A stretch of 64,000 nt of DNA from Prevotella sp. (GTDB lineage: Bacteria > Bacteroidota > Bacteroidia > Bacteroidales > Bacteroidaceae): the NCBI GenBank assembly GCA_021204905.1, contig JAJPYN010000004.1:1-64000 (forward strand), given 5' to 3'. Position numbers and translations under genes: made by a program. The notes beneath the pieces are model-generated. The model did no database searches, was not told the DNA's origin, and saw only the letters and a program-made list of their open reading frames with translations. Below are positions 16,247 to 24,638 of the stretch, one piece after another; within the stretch, counting starts at the first letter, position 1, and each line of letters starts with the position of its first letter.

Positions 16247-17320
16247 AGCCTGCCCTCGCTCGCGGCGGACAAGTTCACGCTGGTCATCGACGCGGGTCAT
16301 GGCGGTCATGATGCCGGTGCGGTAGGCGCCGTTTCGAAAGAGAAGAACATCAACCTTGCCGTAGCGTTGCTTTTCGGGAAATATGTCGAGAAAAATTGCC
16401 CTGACGTGAAAGTTATTTACACGCGCACCACCGACACGTTCGTTACCCTTCAAGGGCGCGCCGACATCGCCAACAAAGCCAAGGCCGACCTGTTCGTCTC
16501 GGTGCATACCAACGCCGTGGCGAAGGGCAACACCGTCAAGGGTTTCGAGGTTTACACCTTAGGCATGCACCGCGCCGCCGACAACCTTGCCGTTGCCAAG
16601 CGCGAGAATTCGGTCATCACGCTCGAGGACAATTACCAGTCGCGCTATCAGGGGTTCGACCCGAACTCGTCGGAATCGTACATCATGTTCGAGTATATGC
16701 AGGATAAAAATATGGAGAATTCGGTCAACTTCGCGCGGCTCATCGAGAAGAGCGTTTGCGCCTCGGCCGACCGAATAAACAAAGGCGTTCACCAAGCGGG
16801 CTTCCTCGTTTTGCGCGAGACATCGATGCCGTCGGTCTTGGTCGAACTCGGCTTCATCTCCACGCCCGAAGAGGAGCGACAGCTGAACACCTCCGCCGTG
16901 CAGGACAAGATTGCGCGCGGCATGCTCGAGGCCTTTCAGAGTTACCGCTCCGGCGCAAAGGAAGTAGCCCCGGCACCTGCGCCCGCAACGACTATTATCG
17001 CCGACGAAACGCCAGCCGCTATTACTTCGACGCAGACTTCAACCGGCGGCAAAGGCCCTGTGTTTAAAGTGCAGATCTTCGTAACGAGCAAGTCGGTGAA
17101 AAGCGGCGACGCACGCTTCAAAGGCCTCAGTTCCATCGACCATTACAAGGAGGACGGCCTGTTTAAATACACCGTCGGCGCGTCGAACGATTACAACGAG
17201 ATTGCCCGTCTGCGCAAGCAAATCCTCGACAAGTTCCCCGAAGCGTTCATCGTCGCCTTCAAAGGCAGCAAACGCGTCGACATCAACCAAGCCATCGCCG
17301 AATGGAAAAACTCTAAATAA
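16145..17320 (+). CDS. N-acetylmuramoyl-L-alanine amidase with C-terminal SPOR-like domain
   Basis: Periplasmic zinc hydrolase that cuts the MurNAc-L-Ala bond during cell separation. The 391-residue protein has a basic start and signal peptide (about residues 1-40, SRLAAAALVVWFAVNSLPSLAA), then an Amidase_3 domain: LVIDAGHGGHDAGAVG (zinc His), DLFVSVHTNAV (zinc His), and the catalytic Glu in SVLVELGFISTPEEE. A low-complexity Ala/Pro/Thr linker follows, then a C-terminal domain (about 302-390) with FKVQIFVTSK and FKYTVGASNDYNEIARLRKQI, the pattern of a SPOR peptidoglycan-binding fold. The DNA for residues 1-34 overlaps interspersed-element copy E. Probably co-transcribed with the MlaD-like gene 24 bp downstream. 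Confidence 0.93.
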   Translation: MKRRGKKDSSSCYYKTFAISRLAAAALVVWFAVNSLPSLAADKFTLVIDAGHGGHDAGAVGAVSKEKNINLAVALLFGKYVEKNCPDVKVIYTRTTDTFVTLQGRADIANKAKADLFVSVHTNAVAKGNTVKGFEVYTLGMHRAADNLAVAKRENSVITLEDNYQSRYQGFDPNSSESYIMFEYMQDKNMENSVNFARLIEKSVCASADRINKGVHQAGFLVLRETSMPSVLVELGFISTPEEERQLNTSAVQDKIARGMLEAFQSYRSGAKEVAPAPAPATTIIADETPAAITSTQTSTGGKGPVFKVQIFVTSKSVKSGDARFKGLSSIDHYKEDGLFKYTVGASNDYNEIARLRKQILDKFPEAFIVAFKGSKRVDINQAIAEWKNSK

Positions 17321-17344
17321 AAAAGCCACGAAAAAATACCGCTC

Positions 17345-18238
17345 ATGAAGAAAGAAGTGAAAATCGCCATCACGGCCGTCATCGCCCTCATCGTGCTTTA
17401 CATCGGCCTCAACTTCCTCAAAGGCATCAGCATGTTCTCCGACAACTGCGAGTACTACCTCACCTTCCGCAACATCGACGGCGTGGCGAAAAACTGCCCC
17501 GTCTACGCCGAAGGCATCGCCATCGGGCAAATCGACAACATCATCTACGATTATTCCCACAAAACGCCGACGCGCCTCGTGGCATTGATTAAAAAGAAGA
17601 TGACCATCCCCGAGGGCACCGTCGCGGAGATACGCACCGACCTGATGGGCAACACGCAGGTGAGCCTCATCCTCGGCGACGGCAATAACGACGTCATCAA
17701 GCCCGGCGGCACCATCCTCGGCGACGAGAGCGAAGGGATGATGGACAAGATGAAAGGCATGATTCCGACGGTTGAAGACATGCTGCCGAAAATCGATTCC
17801 ATCATCACGAACCTTAACACGCTCGCGGCCGACCCCGCGCTGAACGAGGCGCTCGCCAACACCGCCGCGGCCACCGCCAACCTTAACGCGTCGTCGGCGC
17901 AACTCAACACGCTCATCGCCGGTCTTAACACCACGTTGCCGCCGCTCATGGCCCGTGCCGACAGCCTCCTGACGCATAGCGACGACGTGATGCAGACGCT
18001 CGACGCCGCCGACCTCGCCGCAACAATGCAGCAAATAGACGCCACGCTCAACGAGCTGCATGCCGCCGTTGCAGCGCTTAATTCCGCCGACGGCACGCTG
18101 GGCAAGCTGATGAACGACCCCGCCATCTACGACAACCTCGCCGCGACGCTGGCCGACGCCGACTCGCTCGTTACCGACCTGAAAGCCAACCCGAAACGCT
18201 ACGTCCACTTCTCCGTCTTCGGCGGAAAAAACAAATAG
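17345..18238 (+). CDS. MlaD/MCE family protein
   Basis: A 297-residue protein with one N-terminal membrane helix (about residues 7-27) and an MCE domain (about 35-115) including FRNIDGVAKNCPVYAEGIAIGQIDNI and DLMGNTQVSLILGD. A long helical region rich in Ala, Asn, Leu and Asp follows (about 130-280), likely forming a coiled-coil tunnel or oligomer. MCE proteins are periplasmic substrate-binding parts of lipid transport systems; the permease and ATPase are not adjacent here. Confidence 0.9.
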   Translation: MKKEVKIAITAVIALIVLYIGLNFLKGISMFSDNCEYYLTFRNIDGVAKNCPVYAEGIAIGQIDNIIYDYSHKTPTRLVALIKKKMTIPEGTVAEIRTDLMGNTQVSLILGDGNNDVIKPGGTILGDESEGMMDKMKGMIPTVEDMLPKIDSIITNLNTLAADPALNEALANTAAATANLNASSAQLNTLIAGLNTTLPPLMARADSLLTHSDDVMQTLDAADLAATMQQIDATLNELHAAVAALNSADGTLGKLMNDPAIYDNLAATLADADSLVTDLKANPKRYVHFSVFGGKNK

Positions 18239-18243
18239 CGCGC

Positions 18244-18274
18244 TTTGGAGTTTATGCCGATTTTCATACTTTTG
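18244..18274 (+). promoter_or_regulatory. dnaA promoter
   Basis: TTTG (18244-18247), 19 bases, TACTTTTG (18267-18274), an exact fit to the Bacteroidetes consensus. The dnaA ATG at 18281 is only 6 bases past the -7 element, so the transcript may have almost no leader. Confidence 0.7.
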
Positions 18275-18280
18275 TAGGCG

Positions 18281-19624
18281 ATGGCAACATCTGCGCCCGA
18301 CCTCTGGAACGACTGTCTTCGCGAGATTAAAGCACAACTCTCCGAGACGCAATACGCGAATTTCTTCGAACCCGTGGCCTTCGAGAGCTTCGATAAAAAG
18401 TCGCGCACGCTCATCTTGCAGGTGCCGAACCACTCGCTCATCGAATACCTCGAAGGCAGCTTCCTCCAACTGCTTAACGACGTGCTCGCCCCGCGCTTCG
18501 GCCAAATCCGCCTGCAATACCGCGTGATGGAGACGGCAAGGAAAAAGAAAACCGTCATCGACACCGCGCCGGCGCCGTCGAAAGAGATCACCATCGCCAC
18601 AAACCTTAATCCCCATTACACGTTCGAGACGTTCATCGAAGGCACAAGCAACCGCCTCGCACGCTCCGTAGGCCTGTCCGTGGCCGAGCACCCGCGCAAG
18701 ACAAACTTCAACCCGATGTTCGTCTACGGACCCTCAGGCTGCGGCAAAACGCACCTGATCAACGCCGTGGGAAACAGCACCTGCAAAATCTACCCGCGCA
18801 AGAAAGTGCTCTACGTCCCCGCCAACGAGTTCCTACGGCAATACACCAACAGCATCCGCCGCAACGAGTTTAACGATTTCATGGCGTTCTACCAGCAAAT
18901 AGACACGCTCATCGTCGACGACGTGCAGGAATGGGAGAAAAGCGTTAAGACCACCGCCGCGTTCTTCCATATCTTCAACCATCTCTTCATGAACGGCCGG
19001 CGCATCATCCTCGCCGCCGACCGCACCCCCGCCGAACTGAAAAACATGGACGAGCGCATGCTCACACGCTTCAGCTGCGGCATCATCACCGAGCTCGAGA
19101 AGCCTAACAAGCAACTTTGTTACGACATCCTCGTGGCAAAAATACGGCGCGACGGCCTCGACATACCCGACGACGTGGTCGACTACATCGCCGAAAACGC
19201 CAACGGCACCGTGCGCGACCTCGAAGGCGTCATCAACTCGCTGCTGGCAAACTCCATTTATCTAAACAGCAAAATCGACATCGCCCTCGCAGAAAAAGCC
19301 GTAAGCCAAATACGCCGCACCAAACCGCAAAAAACAGACATCGACAACGTCGTGAAAACCGTCTGCGAGCACTTCGGCATCGAACCGAGCGACATCGCAG
19401 GCAAGTCGCACAAACACGAGCACGTCCTCGCGCGGCAAATCACGATGTACTTCGCCATGCACCTCGCCAAAATGAACGTCAACCTCATCGGCCGCACCGT
19501 CGGCAACCGCAACCACGCCACCGTCGCCTACGCCATCAAACAGGTGTCGACAGCCATCGAGAACGACCCCGATTTCGCCAAGGAAATGAAAACAATTGAA
19601 AGCAAAATCGCCGCGGCAAACTGA
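18281..19624 (+). CDS. dnaA: Chromosomal replication initiator protein DnaA
   Basis: AAA+ initiator that binds DnaA boxes at oriC and opens the duplex. The 447-residue protein has an N-terminal domain (LWNDCLREIKAQLSETQYANFF), an ATPase core with Walker A GPSGCGKTHLINAVGN (about residues 149-164) and Walker B LIVDDVQEW, box VII with an Arg in MDERMLTRFSCG, and a C-terminal DNA-binding domain with HEHVLARQITMYFAMHLA and GNRNHATVAYAIK. Several motifs diverge from the common form (DDVQEWEKS where DDIQF.AGK is usual). I see no DnaA-box cluster beside it, so oriC is not evident here. A terminator follows. Confidence 0.95.
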   Translation: MATSAPDLWNDCLREIKAQLSETQYANFFEPVAFESFDKKSRTLILQVPNHSLIEYLEGSFLQLLNDVLAPRFGQIRLQYRVMETARKKKTVIDTAPAPSKEITIATNLNPHYTFETFIEGTSNRLARSVGLSVAEHPRKTNFNPMFVYGPSGCGKTHLINAVGNSTCKIYPRKKVLYVPANEFLRQYTNSIRRNEFNDFMAFYQQIDTLIVDDVQEWEKSVKTTAAFFHIFNHLFMNGRRIILAADRTPAELKNMDERMLTRFSCGIITELEKPNKQLCYDILVAKIRRDGLDIPDDVVDYIAENANGTVRDLEGVINSLLANSIYLNSKIDIALAEKAVSQIRRTKPQKTDIDNVVKTVCEHFGIEPSDIAGKSHKHEHVLARQITMYFAMHLAKMNVNLIGRTVGNRNHATVAYAIKQVSTAIENDPDFAKEMKTIESKIAAAN

Positions 19625-19662
19625 CGAATTAGCAAGTGAAATAATAGCAACTGACAATCCCC

Positions 19663-19688
19663 GGCGGGCCGTTCCAACCCGCTTTTTT
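19663..19688 (+). terminator. dnaA intrinsic terminator
   Basis: GCGGG, 9-nt loop, CCCGC followed by T6, about 40 bp after the dnaA stop and just before the SprT-like gene. Confidence 0.7.
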
Positions 19689-19709
19689 CGTACCTGAAAA
19701 CCGCACGCA

Positions 19710-20381
19710 ATGGTCTGCAATCTGAAATATCTCCGCGAACAGTTCAACGCCTTCAACAGCCTTTACTTTGGCGGCGAATTGCCCGTGCCGCACCTGCGCA
19801 TCGGTTCGTCGCGCCGTATGCTCGGCAGCGTCAGGTACCGCCGCGAACGCCGCACACAAACCATTGAAAATCAAGGTATTACATTAACCATTAGCAACTG
19901 CTACGACCTGCCGCAAAGCGAACTCGACGACACCATCATCCACGAAATGATTCACCTCGCCATCATCGTCAGCGGCGCGAAGGACACCTCAACGCACGGC
20001 AAAATTTTTCGCCGCACAGCCGCCGAAATCAACCGCCGCTTCGGGCGCAACATCACCGTCTCGCACAAGGGTCCGCTCGTCCGCGCACAAGAGAAATCGC
20101 GCGGCGCCATCATCGCCGTCTGCCGCTTCCGCGACGGCACCACCTGCCTCATGCGACCCTCGCGCACGCGCCTGTTCCGCCTCCGCGCCGCCATCCTCGC
20201 CGCACGCGAGATCAGCTCCGTCGCGTGGTACCTTTCCGCCAACCCTTTTTTCGAAACCTTTCCGCGCGCGATGAAGCCGAAATTCTACCGCATCGCCGGC
20301 GACACCCTCGCGCGCGAACTGGCCGGCGCCATCGAGCTCGACGTCTCCGCCACGCGCGTAAGAAAGAAAATCAAAAGTTAA
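19710..20381 (+). CDS. SprT-like domain-containing putative metalloprotease
   Basis: A 223-residue protein with the SprT-type zinc motif IIHEMIHLAI (His-Glu-x-x-His) at about residues 76-85 and a third ligand candidate in STHGKIFRR. The N-terminal part LREQFNAFNSLYFGGELPVPHLRIGSSRRMLGS is characteristic of the family. C-terminal residues 130-223 are Arg-rich and basic, without the zinc ribbon seen in some SprT/Spartan proteins. Family members degrade DNA-protein crosslinks in eukaryotes; the bacterial role is not established. It converges on nspC with a 4-bp overlap of the stop codons. Confidence 0.85.
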   Translation: MVCNLKYLREQFNAFNSLYFGGELPVPHLRIGSSRRMLGSVRYRRERRTQTIENQGITLTISNCYDLPQSELDDTIIHEMIHLAIIVSGAKDTSTHGKIFRRTAAEINRRFGRNITVSHKGPLVRAQEKSRGAIIAVCRFRDGTTCLMRPSRTRLFRLRAAILAAREISSVAWYLSANPFFETFPRAMKPKFYRIAGDTLARELAGAIELDVSATRVRKKIKS

Positions 20382-21538
20382 TCCATCCGCGATTTATAGT
20401 CGGCGTAACCGAACTCGCGCAACGTCTCGATCCGCCCGTCCGCGCGCAGCATTACGATCGCGGGATGCGCCACGCCGTTGAACATTGTCGTCTTCACGGT
20501 GGTGTAATGCAGCATGTCTTCGAACACGATTCTGTCGCCGGGTTTAAGCTCTTTCTCAAACCGCCACGCGCCCATAAAATCGCCCGCGAGGCACGAGTTG
20601 CCGCCAAGCCTGTAAACGCGTTCGCCGCACTTGCCGTTATGCCCCGCCAAGGTCTCCGCGCCGCGCACCGCCGGCCAGTAAGGCATCTCGAGGCAGTCGG
20701 GCATGTGGCACGTGAAGCTCACATCGAGCACCGCCGTGCGGATTCCTTTGTCCTCAACGATGTCCTCCACCGTCGCCACAAGCACGCCCGTCTGCCACGC
20801 GAAGGCGCTGCCCGGCTCAATTATAACGCGCAGGTTCGGGTAACGGGAGCGGAAATCGTTCATCAAACGAACGAACAAATCGATGTCGTAACCCTCGCGT
20901 GTGAGCAGATGGCCGCCGCCGAGATTGAGCCATTCCGCTTGCCGCAGCCACGGCGCAAACCGCTCCTCAATCTTCGCCAGCGTGCGCTGCAACACGTCGG
21001 CGCCGCTCTCGCAATGGCAGTGGCAATGCAGGCCCGACACGCCCTCCGGCAGTTCGCGCGGCATCTTGTCAGCAGTTATTCCGAACCGCGAACCCGCCGC
21101 GCAAGGATTGTAAAGCGCAGTGCCCACCTCGCAATATTCGGGGTTGATCCTCAGGCCGAATTTCAGTTGCGGATTAGCTTTGGCGGCAAGCGGATAAAGG
21201 CGCGAATACTGCGACAACGAGTTGAAGGTCAGGTGGCTCGAACGAACAGCGATGGCTGCGATGTCGCGCGCGGGGTAAACCGTCGCAAAGGTGTGCGCCA
21301 AAGCGCCGAACTCCTCCACCGCCAACCGCGCCTCCGCCAGCGAACTAGCCGTTACCGACGAGATATATTCCTTGAAAATCGGGAACGTCTTCCATAGCGC
21401 AAACGCCTTGAACGCCAAGATTGCCTCGACGCCCGCGCTGCGCGAAACATCCTTTATCAACTGCAAGTTACGCCGGAGCAACCGCTCGTCAATCACATAC
21501 GCCGGCGACTGCACCCGCGACAAAATTTCATTCTCCAT
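20378..21538 (-). CDS. nspC: Carboxynorspermidine decarboxylase
   Basis: PLP-dependent fold-type III decarboxylase that makes norspermidine or spermidine from the carboxy precursor. The start is MENEILSRVQSPAYVIDERLL (386 residues); 21 codons further upstream overlap the promoter. The PLP lysine is in AILAFKAFALWKTFP, the His/Gly-rich stretch is GVSGLHCHCHCESGADVL, then EWLNLGGGHLL, and the C-terminal active-site Cys/Asp region is HMPDCLEMPYWPAV with CLAGDFMGAW. Its pathway partner, carboxynorspermidine synthase, is encoded 31 kb away at 51270-52505. Confidence 0.93.
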   Translation of the reverse strand: MENEILSRVQSPAYVIDERLLRRNLQLIKDVSRSAGVEAILAFKAFALWKTFPIFKEYISSVTASSLAEARLAVEEFGALAHTFATVYPARDIAAIAVRSSHLTFNSLSQYSRLYPLAAKANPQLKFGLRINPEYCEVGTALYNPCAAGSRFGITADKMPRELPEGVSGLHCHCHCESGADVLQRTLAKIEERFAPWLRQAEWLNLGGGHLLTREGYDIDLFVRLMNDFRSRYPNLRVIIEPGSAFAWQTGVLVATVEDIVEDKGIRTAVLDVSFTCHMPDCLEMPYWPAVRGAETLAGHNGKCGERVYRLGGNSCLAGDFMGAWRFEKELKPGDRIVFEDMLHYTTVKTTMFNGVAHPAIVMLRADGRIETLREFGYADYKSRMD

Positions 21539-21570
21539 CAGCTCGCTTTTCGTTTGTTGAACACCATTAG

Positions 21571-21602
21571 CAAAGGTACGCCGCGCGCGCCGAAACGCCA
21601 AA
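21571..21602 (-). promoter_or_regulatory. nspC promoter
   Basis: Minus strand TTTG (21602-21599), 20 bases, TACCTTTG (21578-21571), 33 bp before the nspC ATG. It is divergent from the rnr promoter, 40 bp away. Confidence 0.6.
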
Positions 21603-21641
21603 TAAAACGCCCGTTTTCGTTGCCTTGCGCGCCGCCGCAGA

Positions 21642-21673
21642 TTTGGTTTTCGCCGCGAAATTGCCTATCTTTG
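21642..21673 (+). promoter_or_regulatory. rnr promoter
   Basis: TTTG (21642-21645), 20 bases, TATCTTTG (21666-21673), 20 bp before the rnr ATG. Confidence 0.6.
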
Positions 21674-21692
21674 CAGCAAAACCTTAAAACCT

Positions 21693-23864
21693 ATGGCAAA
21701 AGAAAAAACAGCGGGCAAAAAACGCATCAACAAAGCCGCAATGCAGCAGCTCCTGCAAGATTATTTTAACAAAAACGGGCAGAAAACGGTCAACACCAAG
21801 ACGCTCTTCCGCGACCTGAAACTCACCACCCATCCGCAGCGCATGCTCGCCATGGACGTGCTCGAAGCGATGGAGTGGGACGACTTCATCATCAAACCCG
21901 CGCCGGGCGTCTACCGCCTGAGCGACAGCGCGATGCAAACGGCGGAAGGCACGTTCGTCCGCAAGAGCAACGGCCGCAACTCGTTCCGCCCCGACGACGG
22001 CGGCAAACCCCTTTTAGTTACTGAGCGCAACTCGCTTTTCGCAATGAACGGCGACCGTGTGCGCGTGTCGATTATGGCGCGGCGGCGCGACCACACGAAA
22101 GAGGCGCAGGTGGTCGAAATAATTAAGCGCGCGAAAGAGACCTTCGTCGGCAAACTGCGCGTGGACGAAGACGTGGCGTTCCTCATCACGCAGGACGACC
22201 TCATTCCTTTCAACATCATCATCCCGAGAAAAAAGCTCAAAGGCGGACGCTCCGACGATAAAGCTGTGGTGAAAATCACGTCGTGGCCCGACGAACAATC
22301 GAAAATCATGACCGGCGAAGTGGTCGACATCCTCGGCAAAACGGGCGAGAACAACGCCGAGATGCACGCCATCCTCGCGCAGTACGGCCTGCCGTACACC
22401 TACCCGAAAAACGTCGAGGACGCCGCAAACGAAATAACGGGCGAGATCACTGCCGACGACCTCCGCGGCCGCGAGGATTTCCGCGAGATATTCACTTGCA
22501 CCATCGACCCGGCCGACGCCAAAGACTTCGACGACGCGCTGTCCATCCGCAAAAAAGACGGCCTCTGGGAAGTGGGCGTGCACATCGCCGACGTGTCGCA
22601 TTACGTTACCGAAAACTCCATTATCGACAAGGAAGCCCGGCAGCGCGCCACGTCCGTCTACCTCGTCGACCGCACCATCCCGATGCTGCCCGAGCGCCTC
22701 TGCAACTTCGTTTGTTCGCTGCGGCCCGACGAAGAAAAACTCACCTACAGCGTCGTCTTTCTGCTCGACGAAGATGCCGAGATCCGCAGCCGGCGCATTG
22801 TGCATACGGTGATAAAAAGCAACCGCCGCTACGCCTACGAGGAGGTGCAGAAAATACTCGAACAGTCGGGCGCTCTCGGCGACGAACCCGCGCATCCCAA
22901 GGGCGAATATGCCGCCGAGCTGTGCCAACTGTGGAAACTCGCGAAACGCCTGCGGGAGAAGAGGTTTGCCGCCGGCGCGGTGAAGTTCGAAAGCGAAGAA
23001 ATGAAGTTCGACCTCGACGAAAAAGGCAAACCAGTAGGCTGCCATTTCAAAGTGCTGCAAGAAGCCAACAACCTCATCGAAGAGTTCATGCTCCTGGCCA
23101 ACAGAACCGTTGCCGAGAGCGTGGGCAAGGTGCGTAAAGGAGTGAAAGCCAAGACGTTACCTTACCGCATCCACGACAACCCCGACGCGCAAAAGCTCGA
23201 CGGCCTGCGCGAGTTCATCAAGAAATTCGGCTACAAGATGAAGTCGACATCGACAAAGGGCGAAACGGCGCGCTCGCTGAACAAACTCATGGACGACTGC
23301 GCCGGCAAACGCGAGCAGAAGCTCATTCAGATGGTGGCGTTGCGCGCGATGATGAAGGCGAAATATTCGGTTTACAACATCGGGCATTTCGGCCTCGCCT
23401 TCGATTATTACACGCATTTCACCTCGCCCATCCGCCGCTACCCCGACACGATGGTCCACCGCCTGCTCACACGCTACGAGCAGGGTGCGCCGTCGGCCAA
23501 CAAGGACTATTACGAAGACCTCTGCAAGCACTCGTCGGACATGGAGCAAATCGCTGCTAACGCCGAGCGCGACTCCATTAAATACAAGGCTGTCGAGTTT
23601 ATGCAGGACAAGATCGGACAGGCGTTCGAGGCGCACATCTCCGGCATCACGTCGTACGGCATCTACTGCGAGATCGACGAGAACCACTGCGAGGGGCTCG
23701 TGGCAATGCGCAACCTGAACGACGATTATTACGAGTACGACGACAAGAACTACTGCCTTCGCGGACGCCGGCGCGGCAACAAATACCAGCTCGGCGACCC
23801 CGTCAGGATACGCGTCGAGAAGGCTAACCTTGAAAGGAAGCAGCTCGATTTTGTCTTAGCTTAA
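21693..23864 (+). CDS. rnr: Ribonuclease R
   Basis: Processive 3'-to-5' exoribonuclease that degrades structured RNA. The 723-residue protein has an N-terminal winged-helix region with basic residues, cold-shock/OB domains, an RNB catalytic domain with the metal-binding Asp cluster DPADAKDFDDALSI and later YTHFTSPIRRYPDTMVHRLL, and a C-terminal S1 domain (AHISGITSYGIYCEI). Residues GHFGLAFDYYTHFTSP match the RNase II/R signature. The RNA methyltransferase gene follows 38 bp later and may share the transcript. Confidence 0.96.
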   Translation: MAKEKTAGKKRINKAAMQQLLQDYFNKNGQKTVNTKTLFRDLKLTTHPQRMLAMDVLEAMEWDDFIIKPAPGVYRLSDSAMQTAEGTFVRKSNGRNSFRPDDGGKPLLVTERNSLFAMNGDRVRVSIMARRRDHTKEAQVVEIIKRAKETFVGKLRVDEDVAFLITQDDLIPFNIIIPRKKLKGGRSDDKAVVKITSWPDEQSKIMTGEVVDILGKTGENNAEMHAILAQYGLPYTYPKNVEDAANEITGEITADDLRGREDFREIFTCTIDPADAKDFDDALSIRKKDGLWEVGVHIADVSHYVTENSIIDKEARQRATSVYLVDRTIPMLPERLCNFVCSLRPDEEKLTYSVVFLLDEDAEIRSRRIVHTVIKSNRRYAYEEVQKILEQSGALGDEPAHPKGEYAAELCQLWKLAKRLREKRFAAGAVKFESEEMKFDLDEKGKPVGCHFKVLQEANNLIEEFMLLANRTVAESVGKVRKGVKAKTLPYRIHDNPDAQKLDGLREFIKKFGYKMKSTSTKGETARSLNKLMDDCAGKREQKLIQMVALRAMMKAKYSVYNIGHFGLAFDYYTHFTSPIRRYPDTMVHRLLTRYEQGAPSANKDYYEDLCKHSSDMEQIAANAERDSIKYKAVEFMQDKIGQAFEAHISGITSYGIYCEIDENHCEGLVAMRNLNDDYYEYDDKNYCLRGRRRGNKYQLGDPVRIRVEKANLERKQLDFVLA

Positions 23865-23902
23865 ACCATTGATTTTCAAGGTATTAAGTCGAAAGCAAGC
23901 TA

Positions 23903-24433
23903 ATGAGAAAGTTGACCGTAACGGAGATGCACCGCCTGTCGCCGGACGAGTTTCGGGCGTCGCGCAAGTTGCCGCTGGTAATCGTTCTCGACGATGTCCG
24001 CTCGCAGTATAATGTCGGTTCGGTCTTCCGCACAGCCGACGCTTTCGCCATCGAGAAAATCATCCTTTGCGGCATCACGGCCGTGCCTCCGACAGCGGAA
24101 ATCCACAAGACGGCGCTCGGCGCGGAGGACAGCGTGGCGTGGGATTATTGCGCGTCGGCGGCGGACGCGGTGAGGGCTCTTCGCGCCAGTGGCTACTGCG
24201 TGTTTGCTGCGGAACAATGCGACGAAAGCACCATCCTTCCCGCGGGCGAAATCGCGGCCGGAAGGAAGTACGCGGCGGTGCTCGGCAACGAGGTGAAAGG
24301 CGTGCGGCAGGAGGTCATTGACGCTTGCGACGGGTGCATCGAGATCCCGCAGTTCGGCACCAAGCACTCGCTCAACATCTCCGTCGCGGCGGGCATCGTG
24401 ATGTGGGAGTTTCTCCGGCGGCTGCGGCTTTAA
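23903..24433 (+). CDS. SpoU/TrmH-type RNA 2'-O-methyltransferase
   Basis: A 176-residue SPOUT-class methyltransferase. The three family motifs are present: motif 1 NVGSVFRTADAF (about residues 37-48), motif 2 AAVLGNEVKGVRQEV, motif 3 IEIPQFGTKHSLNISVAAGIVMWEF, which form the knotted SAM site and catalytic Arg/Asn/Ser set. Without an extra N-terminal RNA-binding domain it resembles TrmH/TrmL-like proteins; the target base cannot be told. Downstream of rnr on the same strand. Confidence 0.87.
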   Translation: MRKLTVTEMHRLSPDEFRASRKLPLVIVLDDVRSQYNVGSVFRTADAFAIEKIILCGITAVPPTAEIHKTALGAEDSVAWDYCASAADAVRALRASGYCVFAAEQCDESTILPAGEIAAGRKYAAVLGNEVKGVRQEVIDACDGCIEIPQFGTKHSLNISVAAGIVMWEFLRRLRL

Positions 24434-24535
24434 CACAACATTTTCGCGCCGCAAACAACTTTCAGGTTTGTTATTGCGCCGTGTTAAAGATGAAAAATAA
24501 ATCGTGCTTTTTGCGACAAAATGAAAGTTAATTTG

Positions 24536-24543
24536 TAATTTTG
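24536..24543 (+). promoter_or_regulatory. gltBD promoter, -7 element
   Basis: TAATTTTG fits TAnnTTTG about 96 bp before the gltB ATG, giving a leader of roughly 85-90 nt. A TTTTTG about 20 bases upstream could serve as -33. Confidence 0.5.
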
Positions 24544-24638
24544 CAGCTCGAAATGAAAGAATAAGTTTGTTTTTGGGTTCAAAATGTAAGTTTGCCCCTT
24601 GCGCTTTTTTACGCTGCGGGCGCGAAAACGAGAGATTT

